Numbered from the stretch's first letter, positions 1 through 8,394 are shown. The stretch is DNA of 11,783 bases from Burkholderiales bacterium (GCA_025354075.1 JANXNO010000188.1:1-11783); one strand, 5' to 3'. The notes: a model not told the origin generated them from the letters alone. Numbers and translations: made by a program.

Positions 1-84
1 ACACAAAACGTACACGTCGGTCGCAAGCGCCTAGCCCAGCACGCCGATACTCGCTCGTTGGCTTGTTTCCAGCGCCCTGTTATA

Positions 85-116
85 AAAACAAAGGCACCTT
101 CGGGTGCCTTTGTTTT
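85..116. terminator. Bidirectional intrinsic terminator downstream of aspA
   Basis: A perfect 14-bp inverted repeat (arms 85-98 and 103-116) encloses a TTCG tetraloop at 99-102. The outer part of the stem is A/T (AAAAC against GTTTT), so transcripts from either side end in a U-rich tail. It lies 39 bases beyond the aspA stop codon and is the natural 3' end of that transcript. It could also serve a plus-strand gene lying to the left of the window. Confidence 0.9.
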
Positions 117-154
117 ATGGTTCTAGCGTGATGATGCAATGACTGAGAGGGTCT

Positions 155-1561
<1,407 letters not shown>

Positions 1562-1565
1562 GGTG

Positions 1566-1599
1566 GTTCACGACAACAAATAGTTTGATTGGCGTGAAC
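1566..1599. repeat. Perfect 7-bp inverted repeat in the aspA control region
   Basis: GTTCACG (1566-1572) and CGTGAAC (1593-1599) form a perfect dyad with a 20-base spacer. One arm touches the candidate -10 element and the other lies just upstream of the start codon, so it could be an operator straddling the transcription start. Chance occurrence cannot be excluded. Confidence 0.4.
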
Positions 1600-1627
1600 T
1601 GTAGGCTTGAACAACGAAAATTGCCAA
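1598..1627 (-). promoter_or_regulatory. Candidate sigma-70 promoter of aspA
   Basis: On the minus strand TTGGCA (1622-1627; five of six consensus bases) and TACAGT (1598-1603; four of six) are separated by 18 bases. This places a start of transcription near 1591, about 30 bases before the aspA ATG. The call is made by eye and not tested against background. Confidence 0.35.
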
Positions 1628-1752
1628 TGCTGAATGTGTAGCGAGCGATGTGCCGGGATCATAGATTGGCGGCCGAACGTGGGTTCCACCGCACATGCGC
1701 TCGTGTCAACAACTTACGCGCCGCGTTTGTCTGCCGTGTTCGCGACGATGAC

Positions 1753-1767
1753 AGCGTCTGCGACGCT
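1753..1767 (-). terminator. Possible weak hairpin after the lipoprotein operon
   Basis: AGCGTC (1753-1758) and GACGCT (1762-1767) make a 6-bp stem with a 3-base loop, 20 bases after the OmpA-lipoprotein stop. An outer TTCGC/GCGAA pairing (1739-1743 with 1774-1778) could extend the structure. There is no T tract, so if it ends transcription it would not be a classical intrinsic terminator. Confidence 0.25.
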
Positions 1768-1786
1768 ACCACTGCGAAATGCCAGT

Positions 1787-2842
1787 TTAGGTGCCACGGC
1801 CCCGTAAGTTGCCGTTCTCGTCAGCGATGACAACCTCAACACGACGATTCATTGCACGTCCATCTGCGCTGCCATTGTCCGCCACTGGATAGGCCTTGCC
1901 ATAACCCTTGGTCACCACGCGTGTGGTGTCCACACCGCGTGCAATCAAGGCCTCGCGAATTGCTTCGGCGCGGCGTTCTGATAGTTCCATGTTGTAGGCG
2001 TCGCTTCCAACGGCGTCGGTGTATCCCTCGACCAGCAATTTGCGTTGCGGAAACTGCTTCAGGAACGCTGCCAGTTTGTCGAGACGCGGGCCTGCCTGTG
2101 GAGTGAGGTCTGCCTTGTTGAAGGCGAACAGTACATCGCCCAGCGTGACCAGCAATCCGCGCTCGGTTTGCTTGGCTTCAATGTCTCTCAACTGCGCCTC
2201 CAGCTGGCGCACACGCTCTTGTGCCGCGTTGGCTGTGCCTGCCGCCTGTTCGGCACGCAAACGCTCGGCTGCTGCGACTTCCTGTGCGGCGATGGATTGA
2301 GCGCGATCTGCTGCAGCCATGCGGCTGGCGGCTACTGCATTACGTTGCGCGCTTGCGGCGTTCTGTTCCGCCGTTGCGGCATCCATCTGTGCCTGACGTG
2401 CTTGCGCCTGCGCTGCCTGGGTCTGATTTTGTGCGGCGGCAGCATCGAGGCGCGCTTGCTCAGCTTCACGCGTTCGCGCATCAAGCCGAAGTTTGTCACC
2501 CGCGCTGTTGGCTTCTTTTACGTCTTCGTCAAGTTGCCGTGAACGGGCCAAATTGCGTGCAATCTCTGCCCGCTGCCTGGCCAGATACGACAAGTGATTG
2601 ACTTCGCCTTCGTCGTGATCATTGCGCCACACGCCGTCGGCCTTGTCGATGGTGTCTCTGGCCGCCTTCAACTCAAGCGGCGCGCGACGGATCACCTCGG
2701 GGTTGCTAGTGGCATTGTCTACAACGGCGCGTGCACTTTCGAGCGATGCGTTTGGCGAGTTATTGGCGCATGCAGAGAGAAGCGCAGCGGTCACTGCAGC
2801 CATTAGCAGCGTTGATTTGCGGTTGCTGGTCATCATATTCAT
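1787..2842 (-). CDS. OmpA-family lipoprotein with DUF4398-like head and coiled coil
   Basis: This 351-residue protein is a predicted outer-membrane lipoprotein that anchors the membrane to peptidoglycan. Residues 1-24 are a lipoprotein signal with lipobox LSAC and lipidated Cys25. Residues about 33-110 resemble a DUF4398 module (a run of PLELKAARDTIDKAD type). Residues about 110-225 are very rich in Ala, Gln, Glu and Arg and should form a long coiled coil. Residues about 229-340 are an OmpA C-terminal domain; in the motif GYTDAVGSDAYNMELSERRA, Asp276 and Arg291 fit the two residues that grip diaminopimelate in OmpA proteins. The ATG at 2842 has an AGGA site (2852-2855) nine bases upstream; in-frame ATGs at 2836 and 2833 are alternatives. 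It follows the DUF4398 gene by 27 bases, in the same operon. The exact physiological role is unknown to me. Confidence 0.9.
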   Translation of the reverse strand: MNMMTSNRKSTLLMAAVTAALLSACANNSPNASLESARAVVDNATSNPEVIRRAPLELKAARDTIDKADGVWRNDHDEGEVNHLSYLARQRAEIARNLARSRQLDEDVKEANSAGDKLRLDARTREAEQARLDAAAAQNQTQAAQAQARQAQMDAATAEQNAASAQRNAVAASRMAAADRAQSIAAQEVAAAERLRAEQAAGTANAAQERVRQLEAQLRDIEAKQTERGLLVTLGDVLFAFNKADLTPQAGPRLDKLAAFLKQFPQRKLLVEGYTDAVGSDAYNMELSERRAEAIREALIARGVDTTRVVTKGYGKAYPVADNGSADGRAMNRRVEVVIADENGNLRGRGT

Positions 2843-2869
2843 ATCGATAAGTCCTAAAAATTCGCCACG

Positions 2870-3262
2870 TTACCGCGGTGTACGACGATTTATTTCGTCT
2901 TGAAGTGCACGAATACCTTCGCGAATTTCTCGTAGTGCACGTTCGCCGCGCGTTGCGCTGGCACGAGATTCAGCAACCCGCGCATCGGCCTCAGATTCGG
3001 CGGCCAAACGACGTGCAGCAACGTAGTCCTTGTCGTTCATCGCCCGTTCGGCGCGTGCCAGTTTGTCGCGTGCCTGACTCAATTCGACTGGTGCTGCGTC
3101 AACGGCGTCTGGCGCAGCAGATACTCGCTCGACCGTCGTGCGACTCACCGCCAACTGCTCAACGGGGGGCGGCAACGTGGAGCATGCGGCGAGCACTGAA
3201 ACGAGCGCAGCTGCGGCAGCCAAGCTTAGGTACCGATGAGCGTGAAAAGTGGACTGATGCAT
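2870..3262 (-). CDS. Small DUF4398-type lipoprotein
   Basis: This 130-residue predicted lipoprotein has a signal peptide ending in lipobox LAAC with lipidated Cys27, then a short Pro-rich stretch and a helical, Ala/Arg/Glu-rich body (VELSQARDKLARAERAM and following) typical of DUF4398 proteins. The frame is open upstream to 3370, but the ATG at 3262 is preferred: it has an AGGAG site at 3274-3278, and only from there does the signal peptide begin normally. The body is visibly similar to residues 33-110 of the OmpA-family lipoprotein encoded 27 bases downstream, so the pair may act together at the outer membrane or periplasm. I know no biochemical function for the family. Ser and Thr codons are few, and the composition suggests a helical rod. 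Confidence 0.85.
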   Translation of the reverse strand: MHQSTFHAHRYLSLAAAAALVSVLAACSTLPPPVEQLAVSRTTVERVSAAPDAVDAAPVELSQARDKLARAERAMNDKDYVAARRLAAESEADARVAESRASATRGERALREIREGIRALQDEINRRTPR

Positions 3263-3346
3263 GGATGTCTGGGCTCCTGAAGGTGCGCCGCACGGCGGCA
3301 GTAAAAGCGGAATGTTTGCGGCTGACGCGTTAGCGTGGTTGACAGT

Positions 3347-3375
3347 GTTATATGTGCCGATATCTCTCATGATAA
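3347..3375 (-). promoter_or_regulatory. Candidate promoter of the lipoprotein operon
   Basis: On the minus strand TTATCA (3370-3375; four of six) and TATAAC (3347-3352; five of six) are spaced by exactly 17 bases. Transcription would begin near 3340, leaving a leader of about 78 bases before the ATG at 3262. Identified by eye. Confidence 0.45.
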
Positions 3376-3402
3376 AAAGCGTTCGCGTGCGACGCTATCG
3401 GC
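3356..3402. repeat. Nested dyad upstream of the lipoprotein operon
   Basis: The outer arms GCCGATA (3356-3362) and TATCGGC (3396-3402) are perfectly complementary. Inside them AGCG/CGCT (3378-3381 with 3393-3396) and TCG/CGA (3383-3385 with 3390-3392) form a 7-bp stem with one bulged base. Read on the minus strand, the inner hairpin is followed by TTTTT (3374-3378), like a weak intrinsic terminator. The outer arm at 3356-3362 falls in the promoter spacer. Confidence 0.35.
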
Positions 3403-3586
3403 TAAACGGCATAGCGACTGTAGGCAAAGGCTTACGGTCGCGTGACGCTGAGCGAAAAGTACCGCGTGTTTATGACATTCGCGTATCGTTGATAGCTGTG
3501 TGCCGAACAATTAACGCGAACTGAAACGCGCTTAAAGCGGAGCGCCTTGGCTACATTCGACAGCACTGCCACGTACACTTGACCGT

Positions 3587-5209
3587 ATGGCAAAAAACAG
3601 CATTTCGCCGCGTAAATACGTAGACGCCGAGCTTTCGGCATTGCGTGCAGCGCCGCAGGTGCAGAGCGTTACGTCGCTCGGTCGGGGAGAGGTGCTTCTC
3701 AAGGACTACCAGGAGCATTTGTCAGTTGATGAGACGCTCTACGTTTTGCGCCTTTGTGCTTCGGGATGCCAAGCGGCAGGAAGGTGGCTCGACGGGCTAC
3801 AAATGTCGCGACGCGGTATTGATCTTGCGACGCGAAATCACAAGTTGCGGGACAAGATTGCGTTTCTCGCCATCACCGGCAACATTCACTCTTTCCTGCG
3901 CAATATGCACTTGGCGATTCGCGCGATGCACGAGGCTATCTTCATCGCCGAACATGAGCAGCTGCTTGAAGATCAGGTGAAGCTGCTGCAGGGGCTGGGT
4001 CCCATGTATTCGCGCCTTCAGCTCTTTGAAACTGCGCTATCGCTGTACCAGCGGGCGCTCGACCTATCTGGCGAAAACGCACCTGCCCCCATACGCATCG
4101 GTGTGCTGAACAACATCGCTGGCGTTCATTGTGCAATGGGTCACCCTGACGTCGCTGCGCGCGACATCGAAACCGCCATACACATCGCGCAAACACAGTC
4201 CAGTCGGGACTGGTTGCCGCACCTGCTACACACACGTGCGGAAATTTTGGCGTCGCAAGGCGAGATCAAGCAAGCTATTGCTGAAGGTGATGCTGCAATG
4301 GCTCTGCTGCATGTCCGCAACAACATTCCCGTGCAACTACGGGTGTTGATGGACACCGCGTCCTGGCTCGTATTGATCGGTGATCTTGACGGTGCGCGAC
4401 TGCGGCTGACCGAGGCGGTGGCCTTGCCGCTAGAACAATCGCTGCACGAAATGCGTGAAGAGCTGGCACTTGCTCGCGTCAAGCTTGAGCGCGCAAGCGA
4501 CAACCCGAAACACGCACTCGACGCGTTTGACGACTACCTTGCTGCGCTGGAAGACGGTAAAAAAATTGCGCTTGAAAGTCAGCGCGTTGCAACGCAATTT
4601 GTAGAAGACGTTGAACGTACAGAGGCTCGCGGCCGTCGCGAATCTGCGGCCATCAACGAGCTGACGTTGCGACTAATCGAAACGCAGGCCGAGGCGCAGC
4701 GCGTCGATCGTCAGGTATCGCGCGACCCGCTCACGGGCGTACTCAATAGAACGGCCTTTGAACTGGCCGCTAACAGGGCTGCGGGTGGCGCGTCGCAGCC
4801 GGTGGCCCTGATGATGCTGGATATTGATAACTTCAGGGCTGTGAATACCGACTACGGACATCCAGCAGGTGACAAGGTGCTGGAGGCCGTTGTCGAGCGG
4901 ATCCGACAGGCGCTCCGCACCAATGATCTGCTGGGCCGCTACGGTGGCGACGAATTTCTGCTGCTATGCCCCGGTGTGGGGCCGCGCACTGGAGCTGCCA
5001 TTGCAAGCCGTGTGCTCATGAAGATTGCGTCGGAGCCCATTCTGCACGAAGGCCCTGCAGTCAACGTTACCGTGAGCATGGGTGTGGCATGTACCCAAAG
5101 CAAAACTCTGTCTACGCTGCCGTATCTCATTAAACGCGCCGACGCAGCGCTTAGACGTGCGAAGCTGGCGGGCAAGAATCGTGCGGTTACTGTGCGTGTG
5201 AACGCGTAA
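3587..5209 (+). CDS. Cytosolic TPR-GGDEF diguanylate cyclase
   Basis: This 540-residue protein most likely makes the second messenger cyclic di-GMP from two GTP. Residues about 35-340 are a helical array with TPR-like repeats (for example the segments around MYSRLQLFETALSLYQRALDL and IGVLNNIAGVHCAMGHPDVA). Residues about 330-378 look like a coiled linker. Residues 380-540 are a GGDEF domain: DPLTGVLNR from Asp380, DIDNF at 412-416, and an intact active-site GGDEF at 453-457. The inhibitory product-binding site RxxD is also intact (R444-T-N-D447, five residues before GGDEF), so feedback control is expected. No signal peptide or membrane segment is present; the TPR part probably senses a protein partner. 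The ATG at 3587 has no clear Shine-Dalgarno site. The next gene follows after 71 bases and may be co-transcribed. Confidence 0.92.
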   Translation: MAKNSISPRKYVDAELSALRAAPQVQSVTSLGRGEVLLKDYQEHLSVDETLYVLRLCASGCQAAGRWLDGLQMSRRGIDLATRNHKLRDKIAFLAITGNIHSFLRNMHLAIRAMHEAIFIAEHEQLLEDQVKLLQGLGPMYSRLQLFETALSLYQRALDLSGENAPAPIRIGVLNNIAGVHCAMGHPDVAARDIETAIHIAQTQSSRDWLPHLLHTRAEILASQGEIKQAIAEGDAAMALLHVRNNIPVQLRVLMDTASWLVLIGDLDGARLRLTEAVALPLEQSLHEMREELALARVKLERASDNPKHALDAFDDYLAALEDGKKIALESQRVATQFVEDVERTEARGRRESAAINELTLRLIETQAEAQRVDRQVSRDPLTGVLNRTAFELAANRAAGGASQPVALMMLDIDNFRAVNTDYGHPAGDKVLEAVVERIRQALRTNDLLGRYGGDEFLLLCPGVGPRTGAAIASRVLMKIASEPILHEGPAVNVTVSMGVACTQSKTLSTLPYLIKRADAALRRAKLAGKNRAVTVRVNA

Positions 5210-5243
5210 GATAGTGTCAGTTACGTCGGGAGGGTTCCAAACC

Positions 5244-5276
5244 ATGCCAGGGCGTTTGATCGACGCCCATACCTGA
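5244..5276 (+). CDS. Possible ten-codon leader ORF before the HAD-UbiA gene
   Basis: A strong ribosome site, GGGAGGG (5228-5234), stands nine bases before an ATG that opens the short frame MPGRLIDAHT and ends in TGA at 5274-5276, four bases before the ATG of the HAD-UbiA gene. That larger gene has no good ribosome site of its own, so its translation may depend on ribosomes finishing this leader. A 6-bp hairpin sits inside the leader. The peptide resembles nothing I know, so the role would be coupling rather than a product. Confidence 0.35.
   Translation: MPGRLIDAHT
5250..5268 (+). repeat. Hairpin inside the HAD-UbiA leader
   Basis: GGGCGT (5250-5255) and ACGCCC (5263-5268) are perfectly complementary around a 7-base loop. 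No T tract follows, so it is not an obvious terminator. Its location between the strong ribosome site and the start codon at 5281 suits a translational control element. Confidence 0.4.
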
Positions 5277-5280
5277 CTGA

Positions 5281-6714
5281 ATGACAGATCCGATACCAGA
5301 TCGTGCAGATACTTCGCGTCTTCCGCTGGTCGTTGACCTTGACGGCACGCTGTGTCGCACCGATACGCTTTGGGAAAACTTTTTTTCCGCCTGGCGCATC
5401 TGTTGGTGGTTACCTTTCGCGGTGCCCATCTGGCTGATCGCTGGTCGCGATCACCTCAAGGCGCGGCTGGCACAGATTGCGTTACCCGTGGTCGAGTGCC
5501 TGCCGTGGAATAGGTCGGTGGTGGACGCGCTACGTGACGCTCGTGGTCTTGGCCGACGCTGCGTGCTCGCCACAGCGGCCAACGAACGTATCGCGAATGC
5601 GTGCGCGGCACATCTTGGCCTATTCGACGAGGTGCTTGCATCGAGTGACGGCGTGAATCTGAAGGGCAGCGCAAAGGCAGACGCACTGGTCGCACGATTT
5701 GGTGTCGGCGGGTTTGATTATGTTGGCGACTCCAGCGCTGATCTACCCGTGTGGGCGAAGGCTGCAAAAAAGTATTCCGTTTCCAGAATCGTGCCGCCTG
5801 GTGGACTCGAACTGGGTGATGGGTCTCGCGGGTCTGCGTTTGCCGCCTGGGTCAAACTTTTGCGTGTTCGCCACTGGGTGAAGAACGGGCTGGTCTTCGT
5901 AGCTCCAGTGGCTGCACACGCCTGGTCAAACGGCGATGGCTGGCAGGCGGCAGCGCTGGCGTTCGTGTCGTTTTGCAGCGTCTGCTCCGGCGTGTACATC
6001 ATCAACGATTTGTTTGATCTTGCGTCGGACCGCGCTCATCCTAGTAAGCGACGTCGTCCGCTGGCTGCGGGTGCTTTGCCACTATCTACGGCCACGATGG
6101 CGTCCGTGTTTCTGCTGCTTGGTGGCATCGCCATCGCGTGCTGGGTTGGGCTCTGGGTCGCGGCTGTGGTGCTTGCCTACATCGCGGTCAATGCCCTGTA
6201 CACCGTGCACGTCAAACGGATACCGGTGTTTGACGTATTTTGTCTGGCGGGGCTATACACGCTGCGAATCGTTGCGGGTGCAGTGGCAGTCGTCGTGCCG
6301 TTGTCGGCATGGCTGGTCGCGTTTTCGGTGTTTGCATTTCTGAGTCTGGCACTGCTCAAACGCTCGGCAGACATTGGGCGATTGTCACCCGACGAGGTCC
6401 TGGCAGGGCGTGGTTATCGTGGACGCGACGCTGCATTTGTAAACGGCCTGGGTATGGGCACTGCCATCGCGGCGAGTCTGGTGCTGGCACTGTATGTAGC
6501 CAGCGATCAGGTTGCGACGCTCTACCCGGCACCACTCTGGCTGTGGGGGGTAGCGGTCATTGTTCTGGTGTGGTTGTCGCGGTTGTGGCGGATGGCAATG
6601 AACGGGACGATGGATGATGACCCGGTGCTGTTCGCAACGGGCGACACGGTGTCGTGGGTCTGCGCTTTACTGGTGGGGGCGTGCGCCGTATTGGCAACGT
6701 GGGGCGCTGGTTAG
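5281..6714 (+). CDS. HAD phosphatase-UbiA prenyltransferase fusion (DPPR synthase-like)
   Basis: This 477-residue protein joins two enzymes. Residues about 14-190 are a HAD-type phosphatase: motif I is DLDGTL with Asp19 and Asp21, and the C-terminal acidic motif is GDSSADLP (Asp150, Asp154). Residues about 200-477 are a polytopic UbiA-family prenyltransferase with roughly eight or nine membrane spans. Its first Asp-rich motif is NDLFDLASD (242-250), followed by RAHPSKRRRPLAAG, and the second region reads VKRIPVFDVF. UbiA enzymes transfer polyprenyl groups; relatives with this layout resemble decaprenylphosphate phosphoribose synthase, where a phosphatase then removes the 5-phosphate, so a fused synthase/phosphatase making a polyprenyl-linked sugar is a reasonable guess. 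The ATG at 5281 is supported by domain position, not by a ribosome site. The TAG stop overlaps the stop of the convergent tauC gene by three shared bases. Confidence 0.88.
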   Translation: MTDPIPDRADTSRLPLVVDLDGTLCRTDTLWENFFSAWRICWWLPFAVPIWLIAGRDHLKARLAQIALPVVECLPWNRSVVDALRDARGLGRRCVLATAANERIANACAAHLGLFDEVLASSDGVNLKGSAKADALVARFGVGGFDYVGDSSADLPVWAKAAKKYSVSRIVPPGGLELGDGSRGSAFAAWVKLLRVRHWVKNGLVFVAPVAAHAWSNGDGWQAAALAFVSFCSVCSGVYIINDLFDLASDRAHPSKRRRPLAAGALPLSTATMASVFLLLGGIAIACWVGLWVAAVVLAYIAVNALYTVHVKRIPVFDVFCLAGLYTLRIVAGAVAVVVPLSAWLVAFSVFAFLSLALLKRSADIGRLSPDEVLAGRGYRGRDAAFVNGLGMGTAIAASLVLALYVASDQVATLYPAPLWLWGVAVIVLVWLSRLWRMAMNGTMDDDPVLFATGDTVSWVCALLVGACAVLATWGAG

Positions 6715-7526
6715 GCGCGGCCTTTCCACGGCACCAGAACCTGCTCCAGCTTGCGCATCAGCAGGTCAAAAAGATAGGCCACTACGCCGATCACGATGAT
6801 GCCCATGATCACGATGTCGGTACGTAGAAAGTTCGACGCGTTGAGCACCATTTGACCCAAGCCCTCAGTGGCTGCCACCATCTCTGCGGCCACCAGCGTC
6901 GTCCAGCCAAAGCCAATGGCGATACGCATGCCGGTCAGAATTTCTGGCAACGCGGCGGGCGTGATGACGTGCCAGATGACCTGCCACTTTGATGCGCCCA
7001 TCGAATAGGCCGCGTTGATCTGCTCGATAGTGACGGACTTCACCCCCGCGCGCGCTGCCATCGCCAGCGGCGCGAAACACGCGAGATAAATCAGGATGAT
7101 TTTGGCCATCTCATCAATGCCAAACCAGATCACGATCAACGGCAGATATGCGAGCGGTGGCAGTGGGCGATAAAACTCAATCGGCGGATCGAACACGCCG
7201 CGCATCGTGCGCGACACGCCCATCGCAATGCCCGCGGGCACGGCTGTCAGCACCGCCAGAAAGAACGCTGAGAAGACGCGAATCAGACTCCACAGAAAGT
7301 GCTCGGGTAGTGCCTTTCCGCCCTGAATATCGCCACGCATGGCCGCCATAAACGCACTGGCGATTTTTTCGGGCGTGGGTAGAAACAGATCCCGTATCCA
7401 GCCCATATGCGTCGCAGTCCACCACAATGTCAACAATGCAATCACGGTGATGACGCTGATGAGCACGCTGGAGCCTTCGCCTGGAATGCTGTAGCCCTTG
7501 ACAGTTTTGACGGTATCTTTAGCCAC
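6711..7526 (-). CDS. tauC: Taurine-type ABC transporter permease
   Basis: This is the inner-membrane channel subunit that works with the TauB ATPase and the periplasmic TauA protein to import taurine or a related sulfonate. About six membrane spans are apparent. The cytoplasmic EAA loop, which docks on the ATPase, reads AAYSMGASKWQVIWHVITPA and then ALPEIL (residues about 172-197). Segments such as FYRPLPPLAYLPLIVIWFGI and GWTTLVAAEMVAATEGLG closely match E. coli TauC. I prefer the GTG at 7526 (271 residues): GAGG stands six bases upstream, inside the end of tauB. An in-frame ATG at 7544 would add six residues but has no ribosome site. With GTG the gene overlaps tauB by 8 bases, indicating translational coupling. 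At its 3' end it meets the HAD-UbiA gene tail to tail, with no room for a terminator. Confidence 0.92.
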   Translation of the reverse strand: MAKDTVKTVKGYSIPGEGSSVLISVITVIALLTLWWTATHMGWIRDLFLPTPEKIASAFMAAMRGDIQGGKALPEHFLWSLIRVFSAFFLAVLTAVPAGIAMGVSRTMRGVFDPPIEFYRPLPPLAYLPLIVIWFGIDEMAKIILIYLACFAPLAMAARAGVKSVTIEQINAAYSMGASKWQVIWHVITPAALPEILTGMRIAIGFGWTTLVAAEMVAATEGLGQMVLNASNFLRTDIVIMGIIVIGVVAYLFDLLMRKLEQVLVPWKGRA

Positions 7527-8310
7527 GCGTCGCCTCGGGTGCATCGTGAATCAGCGACAGCACTTTCTCGCGCATTTCGATGAACGCAGCGGAAGATTTA
7601 ACGGCGCGCGAATCCTTGCATTCAATAAACTGCCTTGAGAAGTCCAGCTTGAAGCGATGCGCGATGCGGCCGGGCGACGGTGTCATTACGATGAGGTCAG
7701 TCGCCAGAAACAGCGCTTCTTCAACGCTATGTGTGATGAAGAAAAACATCTTCTTGGTTTGCCACCAGAGTTCAACAATCAAGTCCTGAATGTGAGCACG
7801 GGTGAGCGCATCGAGCGCACCCAGCGGCTCATCCATGAGCATTACGGCTGGGTTACTCGCGAGTGCGCGTGCCACGCCCGCGCGCTGCTGCATGCCGCCC
7901 GAGATTTGATAAATCGGCGAATCCGCGTACTTCTCAAGCTGCACCCGTTTGAGCTTGTCCATGGCCGCTGCACGCCGCTCGTCTTTGCCCACGCCGCGCA
8001 TTTTCAAGCTGAATTCGACATTTTCAACGACGGAGAGCCACGGCATCAGTGCGTGTTTCTGAAACACCACGCCACGCTCAGCGCCTGGGCCTTGAACGAG
8101 TTTGCCGTCGAGTGTGATCGTGCCTTCTGAGGGCTGCATGAAACCGGCGATACAGGAAAGCAGCGTTGTTTTTCCACAGCCCGATGCACCCAGCGCCACG
8201 ACAAAGTCACCCGGTTGCATGGTGAGGTCAACGTTCGACAGCGCGAGCGTGTTGCGGCCGTTGCTGCCAGCATAGTTAACACTCAGTTTCCTGATTTCGA
8301 GAATCGACAA
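7519..8310 (-). CDS. tauB: Taurine-type ABC transporter ATPase
   Basis: This 263-residue cytoplasmic subunit hydrolyses ATP to drive import through TauC. Motifs in order: Walker A GASGCGKTT (41-49), Q-loop Gln84 in the TauB-like segment GPGAERGVVFQ, signature ISGGMQQR (136-143), Walker B VMLMDEP with catalytic Glu161, and switch His194. The C-terminal segment (FSRQFIECKDSRAVKSSAAF) also follows TauB rather than a generic ATPase. The start is TTG at 8310, with a GGGGA site six bases upstream; the next Met lies at residue 31, too late to keep the first strands of the fold. The signature has Ile for the usual Leu, a common variant. An intrinsic terminator separates it from tauA, so expression below that of the binding protein is expected. 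Confidence 0.92.
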   Translation of the reverse strand: MSILEIRKLSVNYAGSNGRNTLALSNVDLTMQPGDFVVALGASGCGKTTLLSCIAGFMQPSEGTITLDGKLVQGPGAERGVVFQKHALMPWLSVVENVEFSLKMRGVGKDERRAAAMDKLKRVQLEKYADSPIYQISGGMQQRAGVARALASNPAVMLMDEPLGALDALTRAHIQDLIVELWWQTKKMFFFITHSVEEALFLATDLIVMTPSPGRIAHRFKLDFSRQFIECKDSRAVKSSAAFIEMREKVLSLIHDAPEATRG

Positions 8311-8394
8311 CGCTTATCCCCAGTTAAAGCATCCGTTTGCTGGAGCGGTGATTGCAGCTGGCACCGTTCCCGTAAAGCCATCGTCTCGCAACAC

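Larger units (their letters stand above)
3263..3586. other. Gene-free divergent control region (324 bases)
   Basis: This gap separates the minus-strand lipoprotein operon from the plus-strand diguanylate cyclase gene and must hold the promoters of both. I see a plausible minus-strand promoter at 3347-3375, a nested dyad at 3356-3402, and a hairpin with a T tract on the minus strand at 3374-3396. No convincing plus-strand promoter or ribosome site for the cyclase gene stands out, and I find no credible small protein gene. Confidence 0.6.

Noticed and set aside
1..84. End of a coding region at the left edge of the window
   Set aside because: Short open frames are present, but none can be recognised from so few codons, so no partial gene is called.
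2045..2542. A 165-codon Cys/Leu-rich plus-strand open frame antisense to the OmpA-family lipoprotein gene
   Set aside because: It mirrors the Ala/Gln/Arg-rich coiled coil on the opposite strand and shows no recognisable domain or ribosome site.
3339..3366. TTGACA on the plus strand as a promoter for the diguanylate cyclase gene
   Set aside because: The -35 is perfect, but the matching -10 (TATCTC, 16 bases away) is poor, and it lies about 220 bases before the gene within the opposing promoter.
3263..3370. Upstream extension of the DUF4398 lipoprotein to an ATG at 3370
   Set aside because: The extra 36 residues would bury the signal peptide, and the AGGAG site supports the ATG at 3262.
5378..5392. 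T7 run near the start of the HAD-UbiA gene as a slippage site
   Set aside because: The frame is continuous through it, and the protein on both sides reads as one HAD domain; nothing suggests a functional shift.
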